Source: Isoetes taiwanensis (taxonomy: Eukaryota; Streptophyta; Lycopodiopsida; Isoetales; Isoetaceae). Taken from it: a stretch of DNA of 64,000 bases. The notes beneath the pieces are model-generated. The model made no database searches and was not told where the DNA came from. It saw only the letters and a program-made list of their open reading frames with translations. The position numbers and the translations under genes are program-made. Where the stretch lies: contig JAJEKV010000001.1 of assembly GCA_021234155.1 (NCBI GenBank), positions 24,107,189-24,171,188 of the forward strand, read 5' to 3'. Within the stretch, counting starts at the first letter, position 1, and each line of letters starts with the position of its first letter. Shown in pieces: positions 22,935-33,930 of the stretch.

Positions 22935-23604
22935 TTACGCTAAAAATCTATTCTTATTCTTATTCTTTTGTTCCAGTTCTGTTCGCACCAATCTTTCTGC
23001 ATCATCTCGATTCTTGGTGATGGTTCTAATCATGATTGACAACACATCATAATTTGAAAAAGCACGAGCTATTGCCAAAACTTGAAATTCATCACTCAAC
23101 CTAGCTCCTGCTGCATCTAGATCGGCAAAAATATTATCTATCTTTGAGAAAAAAATCAGTGATATTCTCATTTTCATCATATTTTAACAGCCTTAGTTCT
23201 CTGTCTAAAACATCCAACTGTGATAGCGATTTTTGTTCATACTTATTTATGAGATATGTCCACATTTGTTGTGGGTTCATGCCTCTCAATCTTGACAATA
23301 TACTAGGTCCAACCTTGCAGGCAATTATTCCTCTTGCTTCTCTAATCTTGCTATCAGAATACACAGAACTAGCTTCTGACTTACCAGAACCTTCTGTAGG
23401 TTTACTCCCACCTTCTCCAATCTTCATTTTACCAAGCTTTGCAAGTATCTCCTTTAAATCCTGTCCTTCCGGTGGCTAAACAATATCCATTAAACCTTCT
23501 GAATTTAGTACCTCTTCTATTTTTGTTTTTCAAACCTGAAAACCGGAACCACCAGAATACACATCAATTGCATTAAGCAGTGCAGCTTCGAACCTGGTAG
23601 TCAT
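22935..23604 (-). pseudogene. Copia A gag, N-terminal part
   Basis: The probable start is at 23604 (MTTRFEAALLNAI), close to the start of family B gag (MSTRFGANLLNSI). The next codons contain a TGA where family B has Trp. Frame 23134-23427 carries the gag core (MWTYLINKYEQKS, LDRELRLLKYDENENI), and 22935-23180 continues after a shift. Confidence 0.8.
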
Positions 23605-23616
23605 GTTTTTCTAAAT

Positions 23617-23630
23617 GGCTCTAATACCAC
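23617..23630 (-). promoter_or_regulatory. Copia A primer-binding site
   Basis: The minus strand reads GTGGTATTAGAGCC directly after the 5' LTR: the initiator-Met tRNA complement with one substitution (TTA for TCA). Confidence 0.85.
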
Positions 23631-25265
23631 TGTTAAATTGCCAAATATCTAGCACTGTTAAGTTGCCAAATATCTAAAAAAAACAAGCTTAAAGAGAACG
23701 CTGACTGTAACTTTATATCTCAGAAATATTTTCACAAAAAACAAACTTAAGGCAACGCTGGCTGCAACACAATGTATTCAGAAGCTAATACAAGGATTTT
23801 ACCAGCCGAAATTGGATCTTTAGATAACAAGACTGAGATCTCCTGCTGCCGGAATTCAGAGTAAGTTACAGTGATACTTTAGAAACAAAACCTTCTCTCT
23901 GCACAAAATGTAAGCTGAATTGCAACTGAATGCATCGTCAATCAATCCTGCATCTGCAGTTTCAACAGGTAATCAAATTATACAATTAATCCAAACCTCT
24001 TCCGGAATCCTACTTCCGGGTCAAGCTAGCAGCTGCGGAACCTGCAGCGGGATCCAATCCGCTTCTGGTCAACACCAGGCTGACAACAATCACAGTTCAA
24101 TTCGATCTGCCACACAGACTGGCCGTTTTCTCTCTGCCATAATTTGTCATACCCAGAACGTCCATTTTATGTTTTTGGGTTGCCCTAGGGGGCAACCCTC
24201 TTGTTGGAGGGTGGAGTGACGGTTTGAAGGCTTGGATTCCTTTTGAGGATAATATGCCCCGGAATATCCTATGTAAGCGGATGTGATGGGTTGGTTTTTT
24301 CTAGGGTTTTCGTGAGGCCCAGTGACAGTTAGACAGTGAGGATTCGCCTGCGATGTGCCTGATCGATGGCACGAATGCTTCCTTTTCTTTCGCTCCAGAA
24401 GCCATAACTGGCAGCCCTGCTTTGAAAGCCATAACTGAAAGCTCTGCTCTGTATCCATAGCCAGAAGCCCTGCAAGCTCTGTTCTTGCATAGTAGCAACA
24501 CTAACCTAGCGAAAGCATTCCTCCATTTTTTTCAGTGGAAAGGTGCGTTTCATTTCCTACTCCAGCCATGGCCGATCTTCTCCACAAAAAAAATCAAGAA
24601 ACTACGTAGATAAAGACGAGAAATGGCATCTTAAAGTGGCTTTTGAGCTTTCTGAGTAAAAAAATAGTTCGATAGAACTTCGCATCACAGTTCAAGAAGT
24701 TAAGAAATTTTTGGGTCCCGTAGGTTACTGAGGGAAACTCCGCCAGGGCCAGTTTCTACCAGAAACTCCCTGCTCCCGGAAGTTTCCCCTTCCTAACATG
24801 GCGATGGAACATCCGAGAGCTCTTCCTACTCTCGGCCGGGTTCTATGGTATCTTCAAAATACCTTTTCTAATGGCGGATGCGTTTGCCACACCTTTTCAA
24901 TGCATGCAGAGCTGTTATTTGCTGAAAGGTATGATATGCATCTGTTATATATTTTTCTTCTTCTGTTGAGATTGCTTACCTCTGGTATGTTGTATTTTTT
25001 CCTCATGAAAGGTCTTTCAGATGGGTGGCTTGTCTGGTCTGTCTAAATGAAAATGACAAGGATGGTCTTGCTTTGTGTGTTATTCTTGTATGCTTTTTTT
25101 TTTCCTAGCTTTATTGATTGCTTTTTGAAACATTGTATGGTATTGCCTAGTTTTGTATTGCAGGTGCCGAACAATGAAGCTTGACTGCCTTAGAAATACC
25201 TTGGTAATCTTACAATGAGATGTATTTCTCCAGGAAATCGTCTTGTGGCATTATTTTATGCACTT

Positions 25266-25740
25266 TCAGAAGCTGTCATGGTCACCAAGTTGGCCTTTTC
25301 CATCATCCCCAAACACTAAAACTGTCCTGACATTGCTAGAAGCAACTGTCTGATATGTGCCACAACTGATCTCTGCAATTTTCTGCTTTGAAAGCCAAAA
25401 GACAAGATGAGGATAAAGGATAAAGTGCATTGTCTGATGCACCTCTACCATGTAACCTTAAGCTGCCCATGGTTCTTGCAGTGTCTTTCTTGTTTCTTCA
25501 ATTTTTTTTTTGAGCTTCACCAAGTTGGCCTTTTCCATTGTCTTCAAACACTAAAATTGTCGCAATTTTGCTAGAAGCAGTGCATGGTATGTGCTACAAC
25601 TGATCTGTGCAAACTTCTACTTAGAAAGCTTAAAGAAAGATAAAGGATAAAGTACATTGTCTAATGCAGCTTTACCAGGTACACTTAAGCTATCCCGCGG
25701 TCCTTGCGTTGTCTTTCTTGCTTTTTCGATCTTCTTCTCT
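25266..25740 (-). pseudogene. RCC1-repeat gene fragment, tandemly duplicated
   Basis: Translation of the first copy gives EISCGTYQTVASSNV and LVFGDDGKGQLGD, the signature of an RCC1 (seven-blade propeller) repeat. A second copy starts at 25511 and repeats the block with about one-fifth of bases changed. The exon is isolated, without neighbouring propeller blades, and the second copy is disrupted. I take it as a captured host exon. Confidence 0.65.
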
Positions 25741-26412
25741 AAAATTCTGGATTTCAAATTTGAGTCCTCCATTTGTTCTTCTGCATGATTCTGTTTCTAT
25801 TTGCATTTTAGAATGCTGAAGATCATACTTCACTTTTAACTTTGGAGGTAGCAAGTCGTTATCCCTTAATTCTTCTTCATCTCATGTGTGATTCTTACCT
25901 GTTCTCTTCCATGTTTATTGCTGATGTTATCAAGAACGACTTTCTTACATATCACATTAAGGTAATCTTTTCCTTTTCCTTTTAGTAGGGCACTAGGTAG
26001 GTATGCTCCTTTCTAGTGCAATTTGGCTGATGTTCGATCTGATTCATTGTGAAACACATGGAAAATTGTGGGTTCAACTCCTACATTGTTCACATTTTCA
26101 TATTAGTCACAAAATTCCCTACTCCACTATTGAATATCTTATACTTGGAGATCCATTAAATATTTGCATCAGGTGGTTCAATTATACTAATTTTGCATCG
26201 GGTTGTTCCTAATTAAATATTTGCAGCATCTTTGCATAAAATCATATTACAGCACATTCTGGTGTTACAAATATAAATTACATTTACCACATTTTGGTGT
26301 TACAATAACACTCATTAGCAATTATCGTAAAATTAGATGTGATGCATGACCTATTTTTAGTTTATTCAGGAGGATACAGTCTTGCTGTAGACATGATGGC
26401 AAACCATGGCAT

Positions 26413-26625
26413 TTGTTTTCAAACGAAAATCTAGAAAAGAGTTTTAGCAGACAGCCTGTGGATATAGTAATTTTGTCAAATGGACCAGGAGAGGTTTCAA
26501 CGTGGATGAGACCAGTTGTTAGGTCTTTACGGGAAAATTTTCAGCACAGTGTTTACGATATTCGTATTTCTACCTCGTGGAGCTGGGAAATGCTAAAATT
26601 AAAGATGCAAAAAAAGAAATATTAA
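26413..26625 (+). pseudogene. LpxB-like glycosyltransferase exon fragment
   Basis: The 70-aa frame contains PVDIVILSNGPGEVSTWMRP, which I associate with the N-terminus of plastid and cyanobacterial lipid-A-disaccharide-synthase-like proteins. The match continues through VVRSLRENF and YDIRIS, then is lost at TSWSWEML, as at an exon end. No other part of such a gene is present, so this is a captured fragment. Confidence 0.6.
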
Positions 26626-26874
26626 ACAAACGAAACCTCCACAATCTATAGAAATGTGTCCTTTGAACAAATCATCCCACTCGGTTTTAAAAACCTCATT
26701 GCAACATCAATGGCTCCTCCAAAGGGCAACCCATTGATGCGTTAGCATCTTGTTTCCTTTTCCACCGACATGCATAAAAGCTGACATGTGTTCTTTCAAT
26801 CTAAATTATCCATATTATCCATATGTGCAAAAACAAATGAACCACCACATATGGCATGACATACTAACAATTTT

Positions 26875-27156
26875 TTGATTGAATGATTAGTTGATCATTT
26901 GAATACCTAGTGTTATACTAAATTTAACTAATGTGTTGCAAGGTTGATATTGACTAGAGAGAACTGTTGATTTAGCACTCCGAGGCATTCTAGGCCTCAC
27001 ATCTATAACTATCTAGATATACTTTATTATTAACACATCTATCTTTCTATTATTAGATACTTTGCCTTTTAGGCAAGTTTTATGTATTACATGAAAAGCA
27101 TTAATTGAATCATCTTGTCTATTCAACTCCTCTTGTTATTTATCTACACATATATA
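26875..27156. other. Spacer without recognisable features
   Basis: AT-rich sequence between the right end of element A and the dimeric repeat. I see no frame, repeat or end structure in it. Confidence 0.5.
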
Positions 27157-28172
27157 ATTCTAGAATGGGACTCGCATGAAACCAACAAACCGCCGACTTG
27201 CTTCTCATTCATCTCAGCAGATTTTCTACAATGGTGGATAGTGGGTAGCCGCACACATGCGAACTACCCATAAAAAATAAAGGGATATCCAATTATATCA
27301 TTTGGACCCCAACAAAATACAATGCTAATAGAGACTGGGCTAGTGTACCTGCCGAAAGCTTATCACCGGGATTAAAAAACCCCGCCCTTTCGGGTTTTCG
27401 AGGAAAAACCCTAGTGATAAGCCTTCGGCAAGGGGCTTGGACAAACGTAAGGCATAAAAATCGCTCCCAAAACCCACGAATGGAAAAGTCGAAACAGATG
27501 CCGATCGCTAACCTGTACCTGCACATCACCAACAAAACAACAAGACAAAACAAACCTCCCAGTGGAGGGGTGATTCAGCGGCGTGCCCACGCGATAAAAA
27601 TAAATACAATAACAAAGAAGGGGAGGGTGGGTTCAAAGAGAATAAGGTTCTGAGAGAGAAGAGGAAGCGCCCGATGAGAAGTCGGGCGTAAACGCCGCCT
27701 AAAATAGTGAACTCCCAACCCGAATCCGCATGCGCCACCCGTATGCATGCAAAACATGCATGCTCGTCCCATTCTAGAATGGCGATCCGATGTCTCGGAT
27801 CGATGGGATTCTAGAATGGGACTGCGATGAAACCAACAAACCGCCCGAATACCAAAGGACTTCCTTAACAAACTAGGATCGAGGGCGAAAGGTCACAGGA
27901 TGAAGGCTAAAGGCCGAGAAAGGGCAAAGATGAAAGAAACGCCAATTGGCTAAACCAGGCAGGAAGAAGCCCCTCCCCTGCCTGGAAACAATTCAAAGAG
28001 AATAAGGTACTGCTGAGAGAGAAGAGGAAGCGCCGATGAGAAGTCGAAGCAGAAACGCGCCTAAAATAGTGAACTCCCAACCAGAACGGGCATGCGCCAC
28101 CCGCATGCATGCAAAACATGCATGCTCGTCCCATTCTAGAATGGCGATCCGATGTCTCGGATCGATGGGATT
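27157..28172. repeat. Dimeric structured repeat, copy 1
   Basis: Two head-to-tail monomers (27157-27808 and 27809-28172) share a start block (CTAGAATGGGACT, then GAAACCAACAAACCGCC) and an end block of about 180 bp (from TTCAAAGAGAATAAGG to GATCGATGGGATT). Their middles differ. The left monomer holds a long foldback at 27350-27430 and another at 27242-27270. The right monomer holds a perfect 9-bp stem (CCAGGCAGG with CCTGCCTGG). No transposase, tRNA-like box pair or poly-A tail was found. Confidence 0.75.
27350..27430. repeat. Long foldback in the left monomer
   Basis: TGCCGAAAGCTTATCAC (27350-27366) pairs with GTGATAAGCCTTCGGCA (27414-27430) with one mismatch over 17 positions. The loop contains further short inverted repeats (GGG with CCC, CCCTTTCGGG). 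A transcript of this stretch would form a stable hairpin of about 80 nt. Confidence 0.85.
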
Positions 28173-28981
28173 CATTCTCCTCAGATTCGATTCCTTTTGT
28201 GCCTTACTATTTGAGCGACACGTACACAGTCTTTTTCCTGGGTACAATCTCCGGCATGATTTTCAGGTGAAGTTTTCTTTTATACAAAACAATTGGTGAA
28301 ATTATTCCGGCAGCTTCATGCGGGAGGCCCTCATTAATCGGGGTTTTTGCGGACAAGGCGAATCTTTTGACCGGGAGAATGCTATCAACGGATCTGAGAA
28401 TGCCATCGCCGGATTTGGGGAAGGTTGCTCCTGCATTAGCTCTAGCTGCTTCTCGCTATGCCGCCATCAAGAATCTGCAAGGACCCCATGTTCAGAGACA
28501 AATGCAAAATCCAAACAGAACCACTTCTGCATGTCAATGAGTCCAAAATCTGGCCCAGATTATGCGAGGTTTCATATGGCCAGGAGCATAGAAGAACGCA
28601 AGCCGCCATATGGCTTTCCCCTTTTTACATGCAATCTTAGATGGCTTTTGTGTTATGTTGGCTATGGCGGCACTATACACTAGCTTTGCAAAGAGATCCG
28701 GTTTTCGTTTTGTAGTCTTGCATTCAGGAAGAATGCTGGTCTCTTCTTTGCAGCAAATCTGGAGTTCTAGGTACGTGGACTGTGTAGCCTAAGTTCATTG
28801 ACCATTCAGATAGTTGCCATATTTTTTTTCCTTGAAGACATCTGCATTTGTGACTTATTCTCTGTAAGAACAGATTTTGTGCTATTGCATGCTTTTGCGG
28901 TCTTTATTTGCTTGAATAAAAAATTTTCATGCATTGATCCTGCCTCATAGATGAAAGAAAATTTCAGGAACCTGGAACAAT
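28173..28981 (+). other. Exon-like fragments, unrecognised
   Basis: A 121-aa frame (28318-28683) and a second frame (28458-28640) overlap. The composition is less AT-rich than the flanks and suggests decayed coding sequence, but I recognise no family and cannot choose a frame. Confidence 0.25.
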
Positions 28982-29460
28982 ATGGCATTTCCCTCAACAT
29001 TTGTATTTGGTTTGTGTTTGTTATTATCTTCTCAGCAAGTATTATTTGGTGCAGGGTTTCCATATGATGATCCACTTAGTGATATTCTACGTGACATTCC
29101 ACAATTCTGCATTGGTACAAACCACATGAATACAATTCAAGTAAATAGGCCAAGCATGGTATCCCCAGTTTTGGACGAGTTCTACAAAGAAATCCGTACC
29201 AAACCAAATCATGTTGACACTGGATAGGCGGTCTATCGGAGATGTCGAATCTTATTGGTTAGTTTTGTTTAAGGGCAGCTATAATAATATTATGAGTTGC
29301 CTTTTCTATTTAAAATGTTTGGCTGGCAGGTTAGAACTTGATGGCCATGTTTGGGAAGATGCTATTGGAAAGAAGAGGTATTATTTGTTAATGGATACTT
29401 CATTAACTTTGTAACTAACTGCTATTTGTCTTGCAGAGGATATCCAAAATAGGCTAGCAG
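28982..29460 (+). pseudogene. Unrecognised host gene fragment with three exons
   Basis: Three exon-like blocks with splice signals can be followed. Block 1 follows TTCTCAG at about 29035 and encodes FPYDDPLSDILRDIPQFC and VSPVLDEFYKEI. Block 2 follows TGGCAG at about 29330 and encodes RLELDGHVWEDAIGKK. Block 3 follows CTTGCAG at about 29437. Block 1 needs a one-base change near 29218 to stay open, so it is broken or misread. I do not recognise the family. It lies between two copies of the dimeric repeat. Confidence 0.45.
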
Positions 29461-30825
29461 TGCCACCACTGTGCACGGTTACTTTAATATCACTCAATCT
29501 GGTATTCCCTGCCCCTTTATAAGTTGGATTCGCATAATGCAACGCCTATTATATTATCGAATCTTTTTTATGCTGTCAACATATGGCAGGAGGCTATAAT
29601 AGTTAGAAAAAGATCTAAAGCAGGCTCACAACTATAGTTTGCTTGTGGTTGAGGACACAACCCATGTTGTAGAGCGTTGGCAGTCGTGTTTGCTGTAGGG
29701 TGGAAGATGCATATTCTCTGCTTTGAATTGAATTTGATGGAAACAGCATTTCAATCTATTCTGTTTTTTCCATTGATGTGATATGATATGCTTCTTACAT
29801 TGAAGCTTTTAGCCATTGCTAAGAACATACTGATCCAAAACACCGTGTTATACAGGATAATGACAAGAAAAACATTACGGCGGTTGCAAACCCTAAGAAA
29901 CTTCGATAATGGCTTCAACCCTAATGGCAACAATGACCATACTTTTGAGTTACGGAGTAGCGAAGACTTGTGAGCAACATGTGCGCATTGAGGAAAACAG
30001 ACCACATAGTTGGATCGAATGGAGGATTCACCTTGATGATAAAGCTAGCATTACTACTACTCAGTTTTCTTTTTTCTTTTCTGTGCTATGTGCAATCCAT
30101 CAGATTTTTCAACCATGTAAACTACCTCATAAACGTTCCGGTCTGATGAAGAAGAAGAAGAAGAACAGATTGTAAGCATAACGCCGGAGTATGTTGCTCA
30201 TGTGCTAGCTAGAGGATCCAATTTTTACACAATGGGGACTAGAGGTTTTTACTTTGCCTTTCCTTTGCTGCTTTGGTTCTTTGGATCCATTGCTATGTTT
30301 CTTTGTTCAATTTTGCTGGTTCCTGTCCTTTACCATCTTGACATGGTGCATCATAAAGCTCATTTGAGTGTCAAGTGACATTTCTTTCCAAACTGCCAAT
30401 TGTAATTTAGACCAATAAAAGATCTTTACAAGAATCTATTACTTTAGCAATTGAAACTTTGAACAAAACTGAAGTATTATTTGATTGACAATCAAGTATT
30501 TTGATGACATTATGTCGATTATCTATGTGGCCATTGCGGCATCGAAATATTTTGTCAATTATTTACGTCCTCTAAATTTGGGCACCAATTTAACAAACTT
30601 ACAACTTTGAGTAAAGTGGCATCATAGTGCATATCATCACCTAACCTTGAAATAAATTATCACCTAACCTTGAAATAAATTGTGAACAACATTGAACCTT
30701 TTTAGACTATTATCGGATAACAACAATTTCAACTCATTGCACTTTCTAGAAATTTTTTAGGGCCCTCATATCGCAAAGTTGTGCTTGAGCTATTGTAGCA
30801 CATGTAACCTAATTGTATATAAAGC
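29461..30825. other. Non-coding stretch between repeats
   Basis: Short frames only (for example 29909-30175, 88 aa with a C-terminal lysine run), none recognised. A 23-bp phrase starting ATCACCTAACCTTG is tandemly repeated at about 30634-30680. Confidence 0.4.
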
Positions 30826-30826
30826 C

Positions 30827-31864
30827 ACTTCTAGAATAGGGCTCGCATGAACCAACAAACCGCCCGATAGATAGGCTTCTCATTCATCTCAGCAGATTTT
30901 CTACAATGGTGGACAGTGGATAGCCGCACACATGCGAACTATCCACAAAAAATAAAGGGGAAATCCAATTATATCATTTGGACCCCAAAAATACAATGCT
31001 AATAGATGAGTGGGCGATGTACTGCCGAAAGCTTATCAATGGGGATTAAAAAAAAATTGCCCTTCGGGTTTTAGGAAAAACCCTAGTGATAAGCCTTGAC
31101 AAAGGGCTTAGACAAGCGGAAGGCATAAAAATTCGCTCCCAAAACCCCGCATGGAGAAGTCGAAATAGATGCCACTCGTCAACCCGAACACGCACATCAC
31201 CAACACAACAAAGCGAGACAACACAAACATACCGGAGGATAGCATCACCCGTGTTGGTGGAAGAAGAACATGATAAACAAAAATTTATGCACAATACAAT
31301 AAACAAAGAAGGGGGAGGGTGGGTTCAAAGAGAATAAGGTCTTCTTTGAGAAGAGGGAAGCGCCGATGAGACGAAGATGCAACCACGCCTAAAATAAGCG
31401 AAACCCTAGCCGTGAAAGGACATGCGCCCATTATGCATGCAAGATATGCATGCTCTCCCTATTCTAGAATGCCGATCCCGCGGTCGCGGATCGATGCGAT
31501 TTGTAGAATAGGGCTCGCATGAACCAACAAACCCCATAAAAGTCAATACCGAATCAGAACTTCCTTCCAAACTAGGATCGAGGGCGAAGGTCACGGACAA
31601 AGGCTAAAGGCGAAAAAGGACGAAAGAAAGAAACGCCAACTTTTTACAAACCAAAGAATGAAGAAGCCCCTCCCCAAATTTGGGAAACAAATCAAAGAGA
31701 ATAAGGTAATGCTTTGAGAAGAGGAAGCCAGATGATCTAAGATCAGAACCACGCCTAAAATAGCGAAAACCCTAGCCTAAAAGGGCATTTCACCTACTGC
31801 ATGCAAGACATGCATGCTCGCCCTATTCTAGAATGCCGATCCGCTGTCGCGGATCGATGCGATT
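30827..31864. repeat. Dimeric structured repeat, copy 2
   Basis: It has the same architecture as 27157-28172: start block CTAGAATAGGGCTCGC at 30827, middle junction near 31502, end at GATCGATGCGATT (31864). The right monomer keeps the CCCCTCC loop but its stem reads CCAAA with TTTGG instead of CCAGG with CCTGG, so two pairs changed on both sides. The left foldback is present but weaker. Divergence between the copies is substantial. Confidence 0.75.
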
Positions 31865-32104
31865 AAAAAGTTTTATGTGATCCTTTAATTCAAATAACGC
31901 TTGGAACTTCTATGTAACACAGTTGGAAGTTGATTTATTGATTCTAAGGTTGTGATGATGTCATAATATCCCTCTATCCCCTAGTCTTTTAAACACAATT
32001 GTAAAGTCCAAATTTCATTATGCATAAAGCTGTATCTTTTGCACTGGGTGTCTTTCACACAATCTCGAATGGTCACAGTTTAAACCAGTAAGCGAGCCAA
32101 ACAA

Positions 32105-32147
32105 AAGAAATGTTCGCGGCGGCCTTGGCCGCCGCGATAAATTTCTT
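32105..32147. repeat. GC-rich perfect foldback
   Basis: Arms of 11 bp (TCGCGGCGGCC with GGCCGCCGCGA, loop TT) are extended, after a short mismatch, by AAGAAAT with ATTTCTT. The surrounding DNA is AT-rich, so this is an isolated cruciform-capable element. No gene adjoins it directly. Confidence 0.85.
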
Positions 32148-32700
32148 GTACTTGTTATTCACTTGTTTAATGATTTATCACTATGAATGTTATCATAGGG
32201 ACCAAGTTTCAACTTTGCCAAGTCAGCAGTTTAATGCATGCGACGTGTTCGAGCAAGATTAAACTTTCTCCTCACACAAACAAGAGAAATATCAATTCTT
32301 GGGCATCCAAGAAAAGGTTTCCACCAATTTTGGTCTTCTATTGGAAAGCATGACCTAATAATGGACCCTATGTGTTGATGGCTATATGTGTTAATGTTTT
32401 TTTGTGTCCATTAGATTAGGATATGATTCTCAGAATATGTTAGATCAACGGTGTCAACTTTTACATGTCATACCCTCGTATATCAAGATGCTTCCCCATA
32501 CGCCTCACATACGTACACCCAACAAAATAAACAGTGGATCCACATGACACAAATATTTGCACCAGGAAAAGACATCAAATTTTTACATTCACAGAACACA
32601 ATCGTGGCCTCACAAAACAGCAAAGTAAAGCACAATCACATGGCTTCCCATCTGCAGGAAGCAGACCATCGCTGCAAAATTCGCCCCATCCTAAAGCATT

Positions 32701-33360
32701 TCACCTACTCCAACTGTACAACTCCACCTCCCCTGGACCCTCTAACAACCATGTCTCCACCCACACAGTAGCGATTGGAACAGTAGCTGCACAGCCGATA
32801 TACTTTCCAAGCAAATCTGTGGATGCAACAAACGATTGATGCGTGACAACCGTCTCTAGCACAGACAATACAGATTTTGGAAGAAATCGCTCCACAATCA
32901 AGGAATCGAATAACACAGCTGAGGAACCCTGAATCAATCCACATGCTACAAAACTGGAATCACCCACATATTCCTTCTTGAATATACAGAAAATTCTCTT
33001 CACTTGGCAATCAAGCACCCTGCAAGATTCTGATAGTGGAAGGCCCATCCCAACCCCGAGAGTTAGTGGCTGCTACTCTCAGAACACCAAGAAATACAGA
33101 GAACAGACCAAAACCCTACTCCAAAGAACACCCAACAAGCCAATCTTCAGCAAGCCAAACCCTTCCACTTCACAACAAGCCGAATCGGACAGCAACAAAG
33201 GAATTCAACACCTATCGCTTGGAAGATAACCTAATCAGATGCTGGTTCTGGCAAGGCACAGGCAGCCAAATCTATACACCCCATCCGTCGGGCTCCATCG
33301 CCTCCTCCATCCATTGGGCTAGTCGGGCCGCCTCCATCGGGAAGCTCTTAACAGCCCCCG
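32701..33360 (-). CDS. Hypothetical small protein, possibly two exons
   Basis: The minus-strand frame 32701-33048 translates to a balanced, moderately hydrophobic sequence (CQVKRIFCIFKKEYVGD, SVLETVVTHQSFVAS) that looks more like a protein than the opposite-strand frames. It can be read from a TCTTGCAG acceptor near 33010. An upstream GC-richer block contains MEAARLAQWMEEAMEPDGWG, ending at a GTGTAT that could be a donor. I recognise no family and cannot confirm the splice; the whole could be a non-coding transcript. Confidence 0.3.
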
Positions 33361-33589
33361 TGAACAGAAGCCCTGCTATTTCCGACCATGCAAGCCCCTC
33401 ATGCCATAGCAAAAAAAAAAAACACCCCCTTTTCCCGGCCCACCTACGGCAAAAATCATAGGAAACTGATATTTTGGGGACGTAATGGACCCTATAACAA
33501 ATTCAACAAATATAGGAGATAAATACGATGGCTAAGATACAAAAGAAATTTGAAGAAATGGAAAATTAAATAAGTAATAAAATAAAGGG

Positions 33590-33930
33590 AAAATTCTAAA
33601 ATTACCCTTATATCTTAATATAATTATGAAATTACCCCTATATTTACAAAAATTATCAAAATACCCTTTTTTTTTGGCAAACGGCTACTTCATTTCGCGC
33701 CAGAAGCTGACCGCTCTAAATCCGATTCTTCTTGTTGTTTCACCAAAGCATCATGACCTTAATCTGGAAGCAAGCCGGTAAACATGATCTGGAAGGGATT
33801 CGTTGGAGTTTATGCTTGGAAGCCCTCTGAATCTGGAAGGAATTCGTTGAAGATTTGCATGCTTGGAAACCTTTTCGTGTAAGTGAATTGCATGTTTGGT
33901 TTTGAAAGAAACAGGATTACAGTAGCCGAA
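33590..33930. other. AT-rich spacer before the MULE
   Basis: Long A and T runs at 33590-33680 (including a T run at 33668-33677), then a short block with repeated TCTGGAAG and GGAATTCGTTG phrases at 33770-33860. No terminal inverted repeat of the MULE was found. Confidence 0.4.

Larger units (their letters stand above)
24177..26750. mobile_element. 2.6-kb gene-fragment-carrying insertion in the LTR
   Basis: It starts at 24177 with a perfect foldback (arms GGGTTGCCC and GGGCAACCC, 24177-24198). Near its right edge it repeats GGGCAACCC (26723-26731), then a small hairpin (GATGC, GTTA, GCATC at 26735-26748). TGTTT occurs on both sides, so a short target duplication is possible but blurred by the T run. 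There is no transposase. The interior carries an RCC1-like fragment in two tandem copies and an LpxB-like exon. It is non-autonomous; the class (Helitron-like or Pack-type) is undecided. Confidence 0.7.
13711..26869 (-). mobile_element. Ty1/copia element A with two nested insertions
   Basis: Two copies of a 662-bp LTR bound the element: 13711-14372, and 23631-24176 plus 26751-26869, the second interrupted by an insertion. The element is flanked by a 5-bp target duplication ATTTT (13706-13710 and 26870-26874). Domain order on the minus strand is gag, protease, integrase, RT, RNase H, which defines copia. The two LTRs differ at roughly a dozen sites by eye. The internal region contains a whole Ty3/gypsy element at 15837-20802. 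Coding frames are broken by stops and shifts. Confidence 0.93.
23631..26869 (-). repeat. Element A 5' LTR, split by an insertion
   Basis: The LTR occupies 23631-24176 and resumes at 26751-26869; the two parts align end to end with the intact LTR at 13711-14372. The break falls at a run of T (ATGTTTTTT in the intact copy). Confidence 0.9.

Noticed and set aside
27668-28055. Hammerhead-ribozyme-like core in the dimeric repeat (CCGATGAG followed by GAAAC)
   Set aside because: The conserved U after the first C of the core is replaced by C, the required flanking stems cannot be drawn, and the motif is not kept in the second copy.
33036-33461. 141-aa plus-strand frame
   Set aside because: Pro/Ser/Thr-rich composition without a domain; the minus-strand frame over the same DNA looks more protein-like.
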